Shown here one piece after another: positions 11,960 to 23,049 of a stretch of DNA of 64,000 bases. The position numbers and the translations under genes are program-made. Position 1 is the stretch's first letter. Every line of letters starts with the position of its first letter. Under the pieces are notes generated by a model that was not told the DNA's origin, did not search any database, and saw nothing but the letters and a program-made list of their open reading frames with translations. Source of the DNA: Gari tellinella (lineage: Eukaryota; Mollusca; Bivalvia; Cardiida; Psammobiidae); the NCBI GenBank assembly GCA_922989275.2, contig OV277857.1, positions 116,178,231-116,242,230 on the forward strand, given 5' to 3'.

Positions 11960-12430
11960 GTATATGACGTCATCAAAAGTTGCTATTTTCCAAGATAGTG
12001 CTCTTAATGGAAAATGTCAGGACATGATGAAAATATATTATGAGAGCAAGTCAGTGAGTTTTGTGACTCAAAGGATGAGAAAACTATATTCCAGAGGCAA
12101 GACCATCACCAGGCAACAGGATAACAGCGTTCTAAAAAGGTTTAAGAAGTATAGACATGTATTGAACCAGAGACATGACAACAAAGGGGCATTCCAGAAA
12201 CAGTCAAAGCGATGAGATCGTATTGAAAGCAAAGCAAATTATTGATGACACACTACAGTGTCGGTACAAAAGGTGCTTTCTGACAATATAAACACTTCTA
12301 ATAGTGTGTACAGAGCTTTAATATTTGATTTCGAATTAACACCCAACAAAGTTCCAGTGCTCCAACATCTGAAAGATAGTGATGTTAACCAATGTCTGAG
12401 CTTTAAAAAAGTTCCGACATTTGCCCGCAC
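11960..12430 (+). pseudogene. Transposase N-terminal fragment, broken
   Basis: Two blocks on the + strand look like the start of a helix-turn-helix transposase of the kind found in many invertebrate DNA transposons. The first, within the ORF ending at 12215, has KCQDMMKIYYES and VTQRMRKLYSRGK. After a stop and a frame change, the second (about 12240-12420) has VQKVLSDNINTSNSVYRAL and LTPNKVPVLQHLKDSDVNQ. The second resembles the usual 'resistant/HTH then P-K-hydrophobic-Q-L' linker of such enzymes. No catalytic domain follows. The apparent start at 11895 lies in the SINE tail, so it is not the native start. The family assignment is from memory of the pattern only. Confidence 0.55.
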
Positions 12431-12840
12431 CATTCCCCGGGTCTCGATCCTATGGATTTTTGTTTAATCTTCTCATGGAGAGGGTTTACATAGTGCACCA
12501 AACAACAGCGAAAACAAATCACACTGTCTGTCATTTTCACCAGAAATGAGAAACATTACGTGCGAATCTTGCAAGTTCGCAATAACAAACGTTGTGTGTA
12601 GCCAGAGGAGCTACTGCGACGTCAAAATTGACGTCATTTTAGTATATGCTGTAAATGGACGCTATTTTCTAGGAGCGATTACTTTAGTTTAATTACAATT
12701 TAGCTAGTTAAGTTTTGTATGATTAAATTTTATAAACATTCACCTTTAATATGATATCTTTCTATATGTAAAAGCTATCCGAATGAAAAGTTACAAAAGT
12801 TTGCAATGATAACACATATTATGAGATACCCTGTGTACAT

Positions 12841-15560
12841 TATTATTATTTATTATTATTATACCAGATTTATATAGCGCTCTTTTCACACAGGGGTTGT
12901 GCGTTCAAAAGCGCTTCACATGAAGTTACACAAATGTACCTACAAACAAGAAAAGACAAAATAACTACAATATGATCTAAAATAAACATGAATAAACATA
13001 TAAAAGACAACCCCCAAAATGGCGATCACATTACTCCCATCAATCAGCAATGAAGCAACCGGCTTCTGATTGTCGACCGATAGAAACAATAGTAGAGCGC
13101 CCAAATGCAGGCCGCCAGGAAAAGACAAATAACTACAATTAGATATAAAATAAACATAATAAACGTACAAAAGACAGCCCCCAAAATGGCGATCACGTTA
13201 CCCCATCAATCAAGAGCAACGAAGCAAATGGCTTCTTTATGCGGACTGATAGAAATAACAGTAGAGCGCCCAATGAAGGCCACTAAACATACAGAAGACA
13301 GCCCCCAAAACGGCGATTGCACTACCTCAACAATCGAGAGCAACGAAGCAAATGGCTTCTTTATGCCGACTGATAGAAATAATAGCAGAACGCCCAATGC
13401 AGGCCGCCCAATGTAACAGAACTAGGAAAAATAGCATGCGACAATAACTAAAATTTCTATAAGAGACCGAAAACCAGATAATACTCCAGAAACTCCCATC
13501 TGGACCCACAACATCTACAGCAAGAACATATCGCATAGGTAGCAGTGTTCTAATAACAAATATTAAAGTAATGTGTTTTCAGATGCTTTTTGAAAACTGC
13601 AACTGAGCTTGCATCTCTAATGTCTGATGGTAGACTGTTCCAGAGCTTTGGGGCTGCATGCATGAAACTTCTATCTCCAAACCTCACCAAACGACTCCTC
13701 GGTACAACCAGCGATACTGATTTAGTTGCAGACCGCAGCTCTCTTCGAGGTTTATACACGTCAAGCATATTGAAAATGTACCTTGGAGAATCATTGAACA
13801 TGGCTTTGTATGTGAGTGTCAGAATTTTGAATTCAATTCTGTGTTGAACTGGAAGCCAGTGAAGATCCTTCAAGACTGGAGTGATGTGATTGTACCGAGG
13901 GGTCCTGGTAATGATGCGGGCTGCTGTATTTTGCACACGCTGTAGTTTGCATAATGAGTTTTGGGGAATCCCATACAGCAGTGAGTTGCAGTAGTCAATT
14001 TTTGAAGTGACCAGAGAATTGATCAAGGTCTTTGTAGCTTCTGGAGAAAGGTACTGTCTAATATGACCTATCTGCCGCAGCTGTGAGTAGCCAGACCTGC
14101 ACACAGCGTTAATGTGCTGTGTCATATCCATTTGGGAATCTAATCTAGCACCAAGATTCTTCACACATACTGATGGTTTGATTTTAGAGTTTCCCACTTG
14201 TACGTGAAAATCTCCAGGAACGTTAACCTTTTTTGAATGAAACAGTATGACCTCAGTTTTGTCAGTGTTCAGCTTCAACATGTTCTGGTGCATCCATGAT
14301 ACTATGTCTTTTAGACACCCTTCGACTTTTGAAAGGGCTTCTTGTTGACAAGATGTGTCTTTAGGCTTAAATGACAAGTATAACTGTGAATCATCTGCAT
14401 AGAAGTGATGATCCAGCTGATGATTTCTGCAAATTGAGCCGACAGGTTTTGTGTACAAGATGTAGTTCTTCGGCCCAAGGACTGACCCCTGTGGCACACT
14501 ATATTTCATTTGAACTGGGGCAGATAATTCGCCATCTACCGCGACTGTTTGGTAACGGTCGGTCAGGTATGAGGTCATCCACTTTAGTGGGTTTCCAATA
14601 ATTTTGAAGTCTTTTTCAAGGCGATTGAGTAATGTTTCATGATCAATTGTGTCGAATGCGGCAGATAGGTCAAGCATCACCAGAATTGTGATTTCATTCT
14701 TATCAAGATATTGCAAGATGTCATTTTGAACTTTTAGAAGAGCAGTTTCTGTAGAGTGATGCTTACGATATGCTGACTGATGTTGTTCATGCAGATTGTT
14801 TGTGGTCAAATGGGACTCAATGCGTTTGTCTACTACCTTTTCTAATACTTTTGAGAGAAATGGCAAATTTGATACAGGCCTGTAGTTCTTAAGATCATTT
14901 GTATCGAGATCAGGTTTTTTCAAAAGAGGTCTTACATGCAACTTTTTGAATTCTTTTGGAACATACGCAGATTCCAGCGAAGAGTTCACAAGTTTTGTAA
15001 ACGACGGTAGGAGCTCGTCAAGGCATAACTTTAAAAGCCATGTAGGTATTGGGTCGAGTTCACAGGACTTACATGGGGATGCCTTCACAATCTCCCCAAT
15101 TTCTGCTGCTGTAGCAGAGTCAAAGCTTTCTAAAGAATTCATTGAATGCAACGTTTCTGTGATGACTGGGGTGCATGACATTGATTCAGAGGCAATGCCT
15201 GTCCGTATTTTGTCCACCTTTTCAATAAAAAAGTCGCTGAAATCATGCGCAAGTTGTTTTGAGGACACATTTTTTGGCAGTGCAATTTCACTGTTTGCAC
15301 CCAGGAGATGCTTAGTGACTTTAAAAAGACTCTTCGAGTCCTGTTGACAGGATTCTACTTTTTCTGTGTAAAAAGTAACCTTTGACTCTGCTAATAGTTT
15401 GTTTACTTTAGCACACTGCTCTCGATACAGTTGATGATCAATTATGAGTTTGGATAATTTCCACATGCAATAACATGTTAAGTATGATATAATTTGTGCA
15501 ACCATTAAGTGGCTCGGCATCTAATCTAGCTCGATACTGTTCAAATGGACATCATTGTTT
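12841..15560 (-). mobile_element. CR1/L2-like LINE, 5'-truncated (copy 1)
   Basis: A minus-strand non-LTR retrotransposon. It has a 656-codon ORF, a 3' UTR of about 700 bp with three imperfect direct repeats (marked by CAAAA(T/C)GGCGAT at about 13015, 13184 and 13306), and a 3' end of AGCGCTATATAAATCTGGTA followed by (ATT/AAT)n. That ending is typical of the CR1/L2 group. No endonuclease domain is present, so the copy is 5'-truncated near 15540-15600. Its 3' tail begins only a few bases beyond the end of the 11266-12833 transposon. Confidence 0.9.
13550..15520 (-). CDS. LINE reverse transcriptase (ORF2 C-terminal part)
   Basis: 656 codons, uninterrupted. The N-terminal part (about 1-140) is the linker that normally follows the endonuclease. 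The reverse transcriptase spans about 190-460: LDLSAAFDTID at 283-293 with the first catalytic Asp, PQGSVLGP at 343-350, and FYADD at 373-377 with the paired catalytic Asp residues. The C-terminal region has KLQRVQNTAARII (525-537), HWLPVQHRIEFKIL (554-567) and LWNSLPSDIR (626-635), all standard in this clade. The family makes cDNA by target-primed reverse transcription in the nucleus. The residues after PQGSVLGP read KNY rather than the usual LLF, which may be a damaging change. Full-length proteins of this type are around 900-1000 residues, so the first third is missing. The annotated Met is not the native start. Probably a dead but recent copy. Confidence 0.93.
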   Translation of the reverse strand: MPSHLMVAQIISYLTCYCMWKLSKLIIDHQLYREQCAKVNKLLAESKVTFYTEKVESCQQDSKSLFKVTKHLLGANSEIALPKNVSSKQLAHDFSDFFIEKVDKIRTGIASESMSCTPVITETLHSMNSLESFDSATAAEIGEIVKASPCKSCELDPIPTWLLKLCLDELLPSFTKLVNSSLESAYVPKEFKKLHVRPLLKKPDLDTNDLKNYRPVSNLPFLSKVLEKVVDKRIESHLTTNNLHEQHQSAYRKHHSTETALLKVQNDILQYLDKNEITILVMLDLSAAFDTIDHETLLNRLEKDFKIIGNPLKWMTSYLTDRYQTVAVDGELSAPVQMKYSVPQGSVLGPKNYILYTKPVGSICRNHQLDHHFYADDSQLYLSFKPKDTSCQQEALSKVEGCLKDIVSWMHQNMLKLNTDKTEVILFHSKKVNVPGDFHVQVGNSKIKPSVCVKNLGARLDSQMDMTQHINAVCRSGYSQLRQIGHIRQYLSPEATKTLINSLVTSKIDYCNSLLYGIPQNSLCKLQRVQNTAARIITRTPRYNHITPVLKDLHWLPVQHRIEFKILTLTYKAMFNDSPRYIFNMLDVYKPRRELRSATKSVSLVVPRSRLVRFGDRSFMHAAPKLWNSLPSDIRDASSVAVFKKHLKTHYFNICY

Positions 15561-15719
15561 AACACATACGTGTTTTTTCGGGATTAATAGTGTTTTCACA
15601 AAATTGCAGTTCTATTCCCTTTTTATGATGAGTTTCAAAATTGTTCGCAATAAAGTAAAGCCAAACAATTTAACCCATTACTCAAAAGATACTCATTTTA
15701 CGCATTAAATTTATCTATC

Positions 15720-16130
15720 CACTAAAGAAAATAAGTCCAATCAAAACAGCCATGAATATGTATAATACATAAATATTTTATAGTCTAGCAGATGGTGTCT
15801 TAAAGCAGGCTGAAAGTTAATTTCTCTTTTGCTTACAACCTGCTTTAACCCTTTGGCCAATAGCCTGTTTTGGTGTTGAAGATAGTTGACCATCTTTAAG
15901 CAGGTTGAAAGAAAAGCAAAATGCGCCTGAAAGCGCATTCTGCTTTACTTTCAATCTGCTTTAAGCTACTATCTGATAACAGAAAATATTTTTTGTATAA
16001 TACATATTCATGACTGTATAAATTGGAACTGTATTCCTCAGTGGAGGAATGGATTAAAGGCGATAGAATGCGCTTCTATAGGGGAAAGAGTTAAGTAGTC
16101 CCCTATCTTCAATACTAGAAACAGGCTATT
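15720..16130. repeat. Family C, large palindromic copy
   Basis: The best family C example. The central hairpin at about 15896-15963 pairs an arm with GCAGGTTGAAAGAAAAGCAA against GCTTTACTTTCAATCTGC, around GCGCCTGAAAGCGC. Outside it, CATGAATATGTATAATAC on the left and its inverse GTATAATACATATTCATG on the right make a wider inverted repeat. Noncoding. Confidence 0.75.
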
Positions 16131-17204
16131 AAGTAAAGGGTTAACCCAAAGATTCGCTTAGGCTGTAATAGATAGACTGCAGTAACTCTGTATTTATGTG
16201 ATAGAAGACGTTACTTTTTTATTGTTTGAACGAAACTAAATATCATATGGCGTTCAACGTTTGTTCATGGATTGGACTTTCCTTGAACAATCTAAACAAT
16301 CCAAACACTGGTAAACAGTTTAGATCCAGATGAAACGCCGCCTAAGGCACAATGTCTGGTTTTCGTCTTCGTCGTCGTCATCGAAACTAAAAATCATTCT
16401 ATCTATTAGAACTGTTGTATACGTGTATGCAGCATATGGCCTCACATCATCTTGTTTTCGGATATACATTTGTTTTCGAGCAAACATATTTATACCTTTG
16501 CGTTTGTTGGTTAGTTTTTATATGTTTCTTCCTTTGATAGTACGTATTTTACGTATCAACAGCCGATACGTCGATGGAAATGTAACTCTTAACTTTGTTC
16601 AAACAATAAAAACATTTAAATGTTGACAGACATAAAACGGAAGAACATAATTCCATAATACGTTCGTCGAAATTGATGTACAAATTAAAATGACCGACTA
16701 TAATATTGATGATCATTATGATGTTGTTGGTTTTGTTAATAACAACGACAACAATGATAAGGAGTGTCATTATTATTATAATTATAATTTTTTTATTATT
16801 ATTATTATTATCAGTATGCTGATTATGCTGATTATTTGCTGAGTATGACCTTTTTTGAAGCGAATGGTGACGATAAATGCAAATGATGTAAACAGTAAGA
16901 GATAAGTAAACACCCTACGTTAAAGTCCCATTGTGTTTTCAGACCTTTTCTTAATGTCTGAAATACAATAACGGCTAATAATAATGTTTGAACATTCTTA
17001 TGGGCCAAACTGATCTATGAAATGATGAAGACGGACCTAAATCACCAAAAAGGGCGATTTAAAATCATAACAAACCGAAAATAGAACGTCTGATATAAAC
17101 ATTACCACACGGCTTAGTATCACGTGATGCAGCCGGATTCAACTTCACCGTGTGCAACCGTTATCTACCTTCGCCCGTCAATCCATCAGTCAGTTAGACT
17201 ATCA
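16131..17204. other. Gene-free; ATT microsatellite
   Basis: No gene. An (ATT)n-rich tract lies at about 16770-16812, and an eroded piece of the palindromic core (AACAGTTTAGATCCAGATG) at about 16315. Confidence 0.45.
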
Positions 17205-18150
17205 CACTTTTTTGTCCGCTCTCTTACTCGAATATTTTTTATCCGATCTTCCACAAACTTGCTGAAAATGTTCATTGATATAAAATCAAGGTTTAGTATG
17301 ATTACTACTAAAATCGCATAAGGTATTTTTGAGTTTTTGCCTGTTTATTAATAAAAAAATTGACTGTTTCAGTCATTTTTGCACTCTAAAACAAACAGCT
17401 TTTATCGGATATTCACCAAACATGCTGAAAATATTTATTCATATAAAATTTAGGTCCAGTTTGATTATTACTAAAATCGCATGTGGCATATCTGAGTTTT
17501 TGCCCTTTATGTATTAGAAATGACTGTTTTCAGCAAATTTTGCTCTCCAACACAAATACTTTTTTTTTAATCTTCACCAAACTTGCTGAAAGTTTTCATT
17601 AATATAAAATCAAGGTTAGGTTTGAATCCTACTAAAATCGCATGAGGCATGTTGGAGTAATAGCCCTTTAATTATTAAACATGGCTGTTTCAGCCTTTTT
17701 TGCTCTCTAACACAAAGAGTTTTCATCGGATCTTCACCAAACTTGCTGAAATGCTTTATTTATATAAAATCTAGGTCCAGTGTGATTATTACTGAAGTCC
17801 CATAAGGATTATCTTAGTTATTGACCTTTATGTATTGAAAAGGACTGTTTCACCATTCTTTGCTCTCTAGATTTAATACCAATACACGTTGTCAGCAAGT
17901 TTGGTGAAGATCCAATAAAAAGTGTTTGTGTTAGAGAGCAAAAAATGCTGAAACAGTCATTTTTTAATTATTCAAGGACAATAACTCAGACATGCCTTAT
18001 GCGATTTTGCTAGTTATTGAACCTGACCTAGATTCTATACTAATAAACATTTGTAGCAAGATTGGTGAAGATCAAAAAAGAAGTGTTTGAGTTAGAGAGC
18101 GGACAAGGCTGAAACAGTCATTTTCAGCAAGCTCAAGGTATAGATCCTCC
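17205..18150. repeat. ~162-bp tandem array with orientation switch
   Basis: Four direct copies are marked by ACTAAAATCGCAT or a variant at about 17307, 17470, 17631 and 17791 (spacing 160-163). Two copies in the opposite orientation follow (about 17880-18150), marked by AGCAAGTTTGGTGAAGATC and GCTGAAACAGTCATTTT. The short ORFs here repeat the same peptide and are not genes. Confidence 0.85.
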
Positions 18151-18256
18151 GTAATGTTTTTAATCGCTTACCCATGGTGAATAATATGTACACGTTGTCA
18201 CTGGGTCAAGTAGTGTTTAACCCTGTGCCCATTGGTCGTAACTTTACGGGAGTTTA

Positions 18257-18320
18257 CAAACTGTTTGAATCTAGAAAGACGCCGAGTGACGCGGGGTCTC
18301 ATCTGGATCCAAACTGTTTG
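18257..18320. repeat. Palindromic core, A type
   Basis: A 64-bp imperfect palindrome starting CAAACTGTTTGAATC and ending GGATCCAAACTGTTTG, with GACGCCG...GCGGGGTC in the middle. Flanking TGACACTC is the usual family A context. Confidence 0.8.
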
Positions 18321-18441
18321 ACACTCGTCTTAAGGTTTGTTTTATTAAAACAATGCATAAATCTAAACTGAACAAATTTTGCAGACGACAATGTCAAAGC
18401 AGACGTCTGTGCAGCAGAATAAGGATTAACAGGGTAATTCT

Positions 18442-18644
18442 CAGTGCTCCAGCTATACACATGTAACCGGGAGTAATCTGAACTAATCTAACATTTTCTC
18501 ACTCATTTCAGCACCGAATGCTATGGTGTTGCTACTGATTAAACCGTCTCTTCGAGGCAATTTTAATGAGTATGACACCATAGGGTTTAAAAGCAGAAAT
18601 AAAGATTTTAGTTTTTCGAAATACTTCCGTTATCTGGAGCCCTG
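18442..18644. mobile_element. MITE family D (copy 1)
   Basis: The ends are CAGTGCTCCAGCTATA... and ...TATCTGGAGCCCTG. The middle is a palindrome around ACCGTCTCTTCGAGGC with arms containing TATGGTGTTGCTACTGATTA / TATGACACCATAGG. The other two copies are inside the exon array at 60201 and 60827. Confidence 0.75.
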
Positions 18645-19033
18645 TATTTACAGAGTTGTCCTTCTTCCATTCACAAGGGAGGCTTTTTAATTTGTACAGC
18701 ACAAAAATATTATAAATAAAATTTTAAAAGCGAATTTCTTAGATAAAGACGGTTTTTGTGAAAGAATCACGTCCTACGTAGTTCAAATGGGACCCCAAAC
18801 AACCGTTTTATGCAGGTTTCTCAAAAACACAATGCGGCTTTAACTGTATTCCTTTCATGCAAATGAATACAAATCTTCTTGTGCTTTATACGATCTCAAC
18901 TAACGAATGTAGCTAACTCTTGAGCTGTATTCGGCGTGTGCTGAATACGGTGCAATACATCTCTAATCCTCTTTTGAAATGAAATGTCAAATAGAATTAA
19001 AGTAACATACGGCAATTGTAGCAAACGACTATA
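18645..19033. other. No recognisable feature
   Basis: No gene or known repeat seen. Confidence 0.4.
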
Positions 19034-19395
19034 CAGTGTTCCCTCCCAACAACGACATTCCAGACAACGACTCCCTAACAACGACTTTTCGCAGTTTCCT
19101 AAACAGGACCATTATGTCTAACGAATTTACTACTGCAATCTCGTCTGTCTAAATTGTCGTCTGCTGTTTCTTCTCAAAGTTACATATAAGTGGACATTTT
19201 GATAGAATAAATAGAATACGAGTGACAAACAGTTTGAATCCAGATTGGACACCGCGCCATGCGGCGTCTGTTCTGTTTCAAGCTGTTTGCAAATGTAAGC
19301 CAAGTCTTAATTTTCCCTCCCTATGATGACTCCCTCCGCATAACACACACACATGCTTTGTCTCCAATAGGGTGTCGATGTAAAGAGGGAGTACT
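19034..19395. mobile_element. MITE family F (copy 2) with palindromic core
   Basis: A TA followed by CAGTGTTCCCTCCCAACAAC starts the element, and ...TAAAGAGGGAGTACTG ends it. The core at 19226-19289 runs from CAAACAGTTTGAATCCAGAT to CAAGCTGTTTG. Same architecture as 10383-10742. Confidence 0.75.
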
Positions 19396-19970
19396 GAATT
19401 TCATAGCGTACATTGTTAGAACAGTCAATTTTTAGTGAGCAACATTTCTTTGAAGAAGAGTAAATGTATGGTATGAAAACCAGGGGCCCGTTTCATAAAA
19501 CTTTAAAAAAAAAAAAAAAAAAAACATTTAATATCTGAGTTCTCTATCGAACCCTGTTTTGTGAACTTTCAAGACTATTCGAAAGAGATGTCACAAGACA
19601 GGATAAGATGGGGAAATAAATAATAATTGAGACTTTTATAATCTGACAAACGACAACATTTGTCGTACGAAGTTATGAAGCAGGTCCCAGATGATTGCTC
19701 TAATGCAGAAAACTCCTGCAACAAATCGTAAATAGCTCGTTATAACCCCTACACATTTTTATTCACTCTTAAAAGTAGTTAAAGTGTAAGGGTTTGTGTA
19801 CTTTTATGAATCTGTGCCACACGTAAGCAATGTGAAAGAACTCTATTTTTTGTGAAGGCACTATTAAGTGAAACATTTCAAATATCATTTCAGTCGTAAA
19901 ACTTTCCCAAATATCCAATGAGTGCAGATAAATGCATAATCAAACATTATTAACAAGTATGAATCAAGTA
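19396..19970. other. Gene-free; poly(A) run
   Basis: A run of about 20 A lies at 19505-19524 directly after TTTCATAAAACTTT. It could be the tail of a retroposed sequence, but I see no recognisable body upstream. Confidence 0.4.
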
Positions 19971-20156
19971 CAGTAAGAAACCTAAAACGAAGGCTAATTG
20001 TGATTGTATAAAAACCATGTGACAGCTTAAAGCAAGGTAACAGTAAAACAGAAATCTCCTGAAGGAGTGTTCCGTTTTACTGTTACCTTTTTCTAAGCAA
20101 TCACAAACAACCTTTAATTAAGACAATTCAGTGGTGGCTATAGAGGATCTTTACTG
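19971..20156. mobile_element. Palindromic MITE, family B (copy 5)
   Basis: TA on both sides. Left end CAGTAAGAAACC, right end AGAGGATCTTTACTG. The hairpin pairs AAGGTAACAGTAAAACAGAA with TTCCGTTTTACTGTTACCTT. 186 bp. Confidence 0.78.
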
Positions 20157-21328
20157 TATATATCAACATTGCCTGAACAATAAATCACGTTGAAATGTCA
20201 ACCCTTCGTCTTGACAATGATTATGGGGGTTCCAGCTCCGCAGAGACAATCATGCATGACTAGTCTCAGACAATAGCGACAGTTGGGCCACTCACTAGAC
20301 AAGGAGAATGTCCTTAGAGATAGTTAGTAGTAGTTAGGTATGATATAATCCAACATGTCATCGCCTAAAGTACTAGTAACTGTCGTCTGCAAACTGTGTC
20401 ATCTGAAAGAAGTTTCATTGTTGATTAGTGTGAGTTTAAGGGTCTCTAACATCCAGGTGAAATAAGGAAAAGAGTGTAACAGTCAACACAAAAATGTCCG
20501 TAGCGTGCAGAAGATAAAACAGTCATTTGGGAGAATCAAAATTGAGCTTTTCGCTGTATTGGTTTATAACACTAACATATATGCTAACAGTTTAGGTCAG
20601 GATCAGATTCTGAACGTTAGAAATAAAAACAGACAATAACTTTACAGATAGACGTTGTAAAGGCAGTGAATATGTTACGACGTCTCAATGCCAGTAAAAG
20701 GATTAATGAATAAATATTTAGAGGTATGGTTTTTACATATAATTATGTCTTTGATAAAGCATTAACCTATCCTTCCTCAAATTACGGTTGAATGCAAGTT
20801 TCGCTGTATCTTTCTAAAACAACAAAGTGTAGAGAACTGCACATTAGATTACTTTGTTTCTATTACTTTGAACTTTTTATGTACATGTAGTATTTGTCGG
20901 CTTGGTTGACACTTCAAATTTATACATTTAAAACGAAATTTCATAATATTATACATGTAACATATTAAAGCTGTAGGGAAGTTGAGATTTGTCAGAGCGT
21001 AAATTACTTTTTACTTTAATCCCATAGGATAACGTCAACATTTCTTATTCATTTTCTACATTTTAAAAAATAGAGCTAGTTACGATTCGTTCAAACGGGA
21101 AAAATATGCTGTTTCCCCCACTTCATAAAGCAGTATTTTGTCTCATGGCAACGGTTATGTTATATGATAAGTATTCTATGCGTGTAACAGAATAAGCACT
21201 ATACGACTAAAAAGTCTAGACACAAAGCTCCTTTAAAGCTTCTTATAATCTACAAATGCCTTGATGTGTCTGTGAATTATACCTCCTAAGTCCTTGTCTA
21301 ACCTTCTTCTTCTGACTAGTATACAAGT
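20157..21328. other. No recognisable feature
   Basis: About 1.2 kb of AT-rich sequence in which I see no gene, tandem structure or recognised repeat. Confidence 0.4.
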
Positions 21329-21574
21329 AGCGTGGAAAAGACGTTATCCTTTCCAAATAAACGCGTTTATGCTGAAAATATTATGTCCGTTGCAAACAGT
21401 TTGGAGCCAGATCAGACGCCGGGTAAACCGGCATCTGATCAGGCACCAATCTGTTTGCCATCCAGATTTAATTTAATCGTTAGAAATATCTAAAAAACGA
21501 CATATCCTATATTTTTGCGCTGCCTTTGCATCTCGATTTCATTTTAACGGGGACAACTATCGTCTTCTCAATTG
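21329..21574. mobile_element. MITE family E (copy 2) with palindromic core
   Basis: The left end is GCGTGGAAAAGACGTTATCC. The right end is TCGTCTTCTCAATTG followed by TA. The core at 21393-21457 carries the GCCGGGT...ACCGGC form. About 246 bp. Confidence 0.7.
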
Positions 21575-22640
21575 TATTTTCTGCAACCGCTTGTGTTAGG
21601 GATGAGAAAATAAAAAAAAACATGTGTTTCAAGTGCGCCAGACAAAGTAAGTATTTCAATTTCTAATACTCTTTTATGTTTTAACCAAAAGCTTTGTTGT
21701 GAGTTTGTGACTACCTATTAGATGGATGGATGACTTTGGTTTTACGGCACTGCGACAAAAATAGGTCGTATAGCACCGATGAAAGATGAGTGAAGATGAG
21801 ATGAGATGAGATGATGAGTTCAGGGACATGATTTCGGCTGACCTCCTTCGTTGCAAAGCAGCGCATGGGATCAAAAGCACCCACGTGCCTTCCTTTTAGT
21901 TCTTGGCAGAGGGGATAATCTCGGTCTAATAAACAGAAATGACTCCCTATGACAATTAGGCCCAATAACTGCGGCAAAGTAGGAAGGTCTCTAGGGTGAC
22001 TACTCATTAGAATCGCCCTGTCGATATTACATCATCATAGCGTGCTTACTGTTAAAAAAAGGGGGACTACTCTTTTTGACAGCAACATGATGGCATTTAC
22101 CCCTTCCCTGCCTCACCCCGAGTACACTCGCTATTTGCAAATAGTTGGGAACTTGATCAGACGCCGCGTACGTCTAACTTGAATTTGAGAAATTAAAGCA
22201 TACGATAACTGTTTAAAGCTGATGACGTCATGACAATGAAGGGGTTAAACGTTTAAAAAATAAATCATGCGATCATTCACCTGGCACACATTTCAATTAA
22301 TTAGAGTTTTATTGAAAACCCACGCACTGACTCCTTCACTCCCAGAATGTCATCCGCGAAAGTTTTGAAGTTTGCTTCTTAATATCATACTGATATTTCT
22401 AGCATTTTGACTTGAAACAAACATCTATCTAAATTAAAAATGATATAGATATCAGAAGTCAAATCATTTGGCCTCTGATCAGCATTCAGTCTGTTTACAA
22501 AACTTCCAGAGCAGACAGACAATATCAGTGAAGGGGTTAACCTAATCACAAGGAAATTCCTAAAATTAAGGGGAATTTCATGCAGCCCTAAATTGTCTGC
22601 CAAATCCATTAATAATTGTTTCCGCTTTAAACTAGCGTGT
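21575..22640. other. Gene-free; family A relics and a possible interspersed repeat
   Basis: Two eroded family A copies lie at about 22079-22245 and 22330-22545; each ends in TGAAGGGGTTAA. The segment at about 21720-22005 (GGTTTTACGGCACTGCGAC, a GATGA microsatellite at about 21799) reads like a dispersed repeat, but I cannot name it. Confidence 0.45.
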
Positions 22641-22889
22641 TTAACCCCTTTCATGATCAAATTATTCGGGAGATTTTTACCCCTTCACCGCTTTATTGTC
22701 GTCTGCTTCAGTATTGTTGTCTGCAATACACGTTTCGAAGTTTGTTTTAAGATTGTATGACTTATTTAATATCGATAAAAGTGTAATACAGTTTGGGTCC
22801 TGATCAGACGCCGCGTTACAAGGCGTCTGATTAGGACTCAAACTGTTTGCAAACGCGCTTTAAGGCGTAATTGAAAGTGAAAGGGTTAA
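22641..22889 (+). mobile_element. MITE family A (full copy)
   Basis: 249 bp from TTAACCCCTTTCATGATCAA to AAAGTGAAAGGGTTAA. Order of blocks: end, CCCCTTCACCGCTTTATTGT, two GTCTGC motifs, the core at about 22795-22849 (left arm slightly shortened), GCAAACGCGCTTTA, end. The TTAA at each end fits a TTAA-specific transposase of the piggyBac or Kolobok type (inference). Confidence 0.82.
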
Positions 22890-23049
22890 AAGCTAACTGA
22901 GGACAAATATTTGCAGCTGTTACACGGGATACGATACCGTTGCAATTAAACGAAACATGTTTTAAATGCAGTGCAATGAAATAAAATGCAGGAAATTACA
23001 GATTTATGAAAATGTGGGTGATACATGTATATATTAAGCTGTTTGCGCT

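Larger units (their letters stand above)
11266..12833 (+). mobile_element. DNA transposon with 40-bp inverted repeats and TGTA duplication
   Basis: 1568 bp. The left end starts CAGGGTGTCTCATAATATGT and the right end is its inverted copy. About 40 bp match with three differences. TGTA is present immediately outside both ends (11262-11265 and 12834-12837), suggesting a 4-bp target duplication. The interior has a remnant transposase N-terminus on the + strand, four to five TGACGTC-type motifs and an inserted SINE. I cannot assign a superfamily. Tc1/mariner (TA duplication) would leave an unexplained TG at the right end. Confidence 0.82.

Noticed and set aside
11895..12215. Intact 106-codon host gene
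   Set aside because: Its start lies in a SINE tail and its body is a transposon remnant inside clear inverted repeats.
13590..15347. Plus-strand ORFs of 76-133 codons
   Set aside because: They are antisense shadows of the LINE reverse transcriptase.
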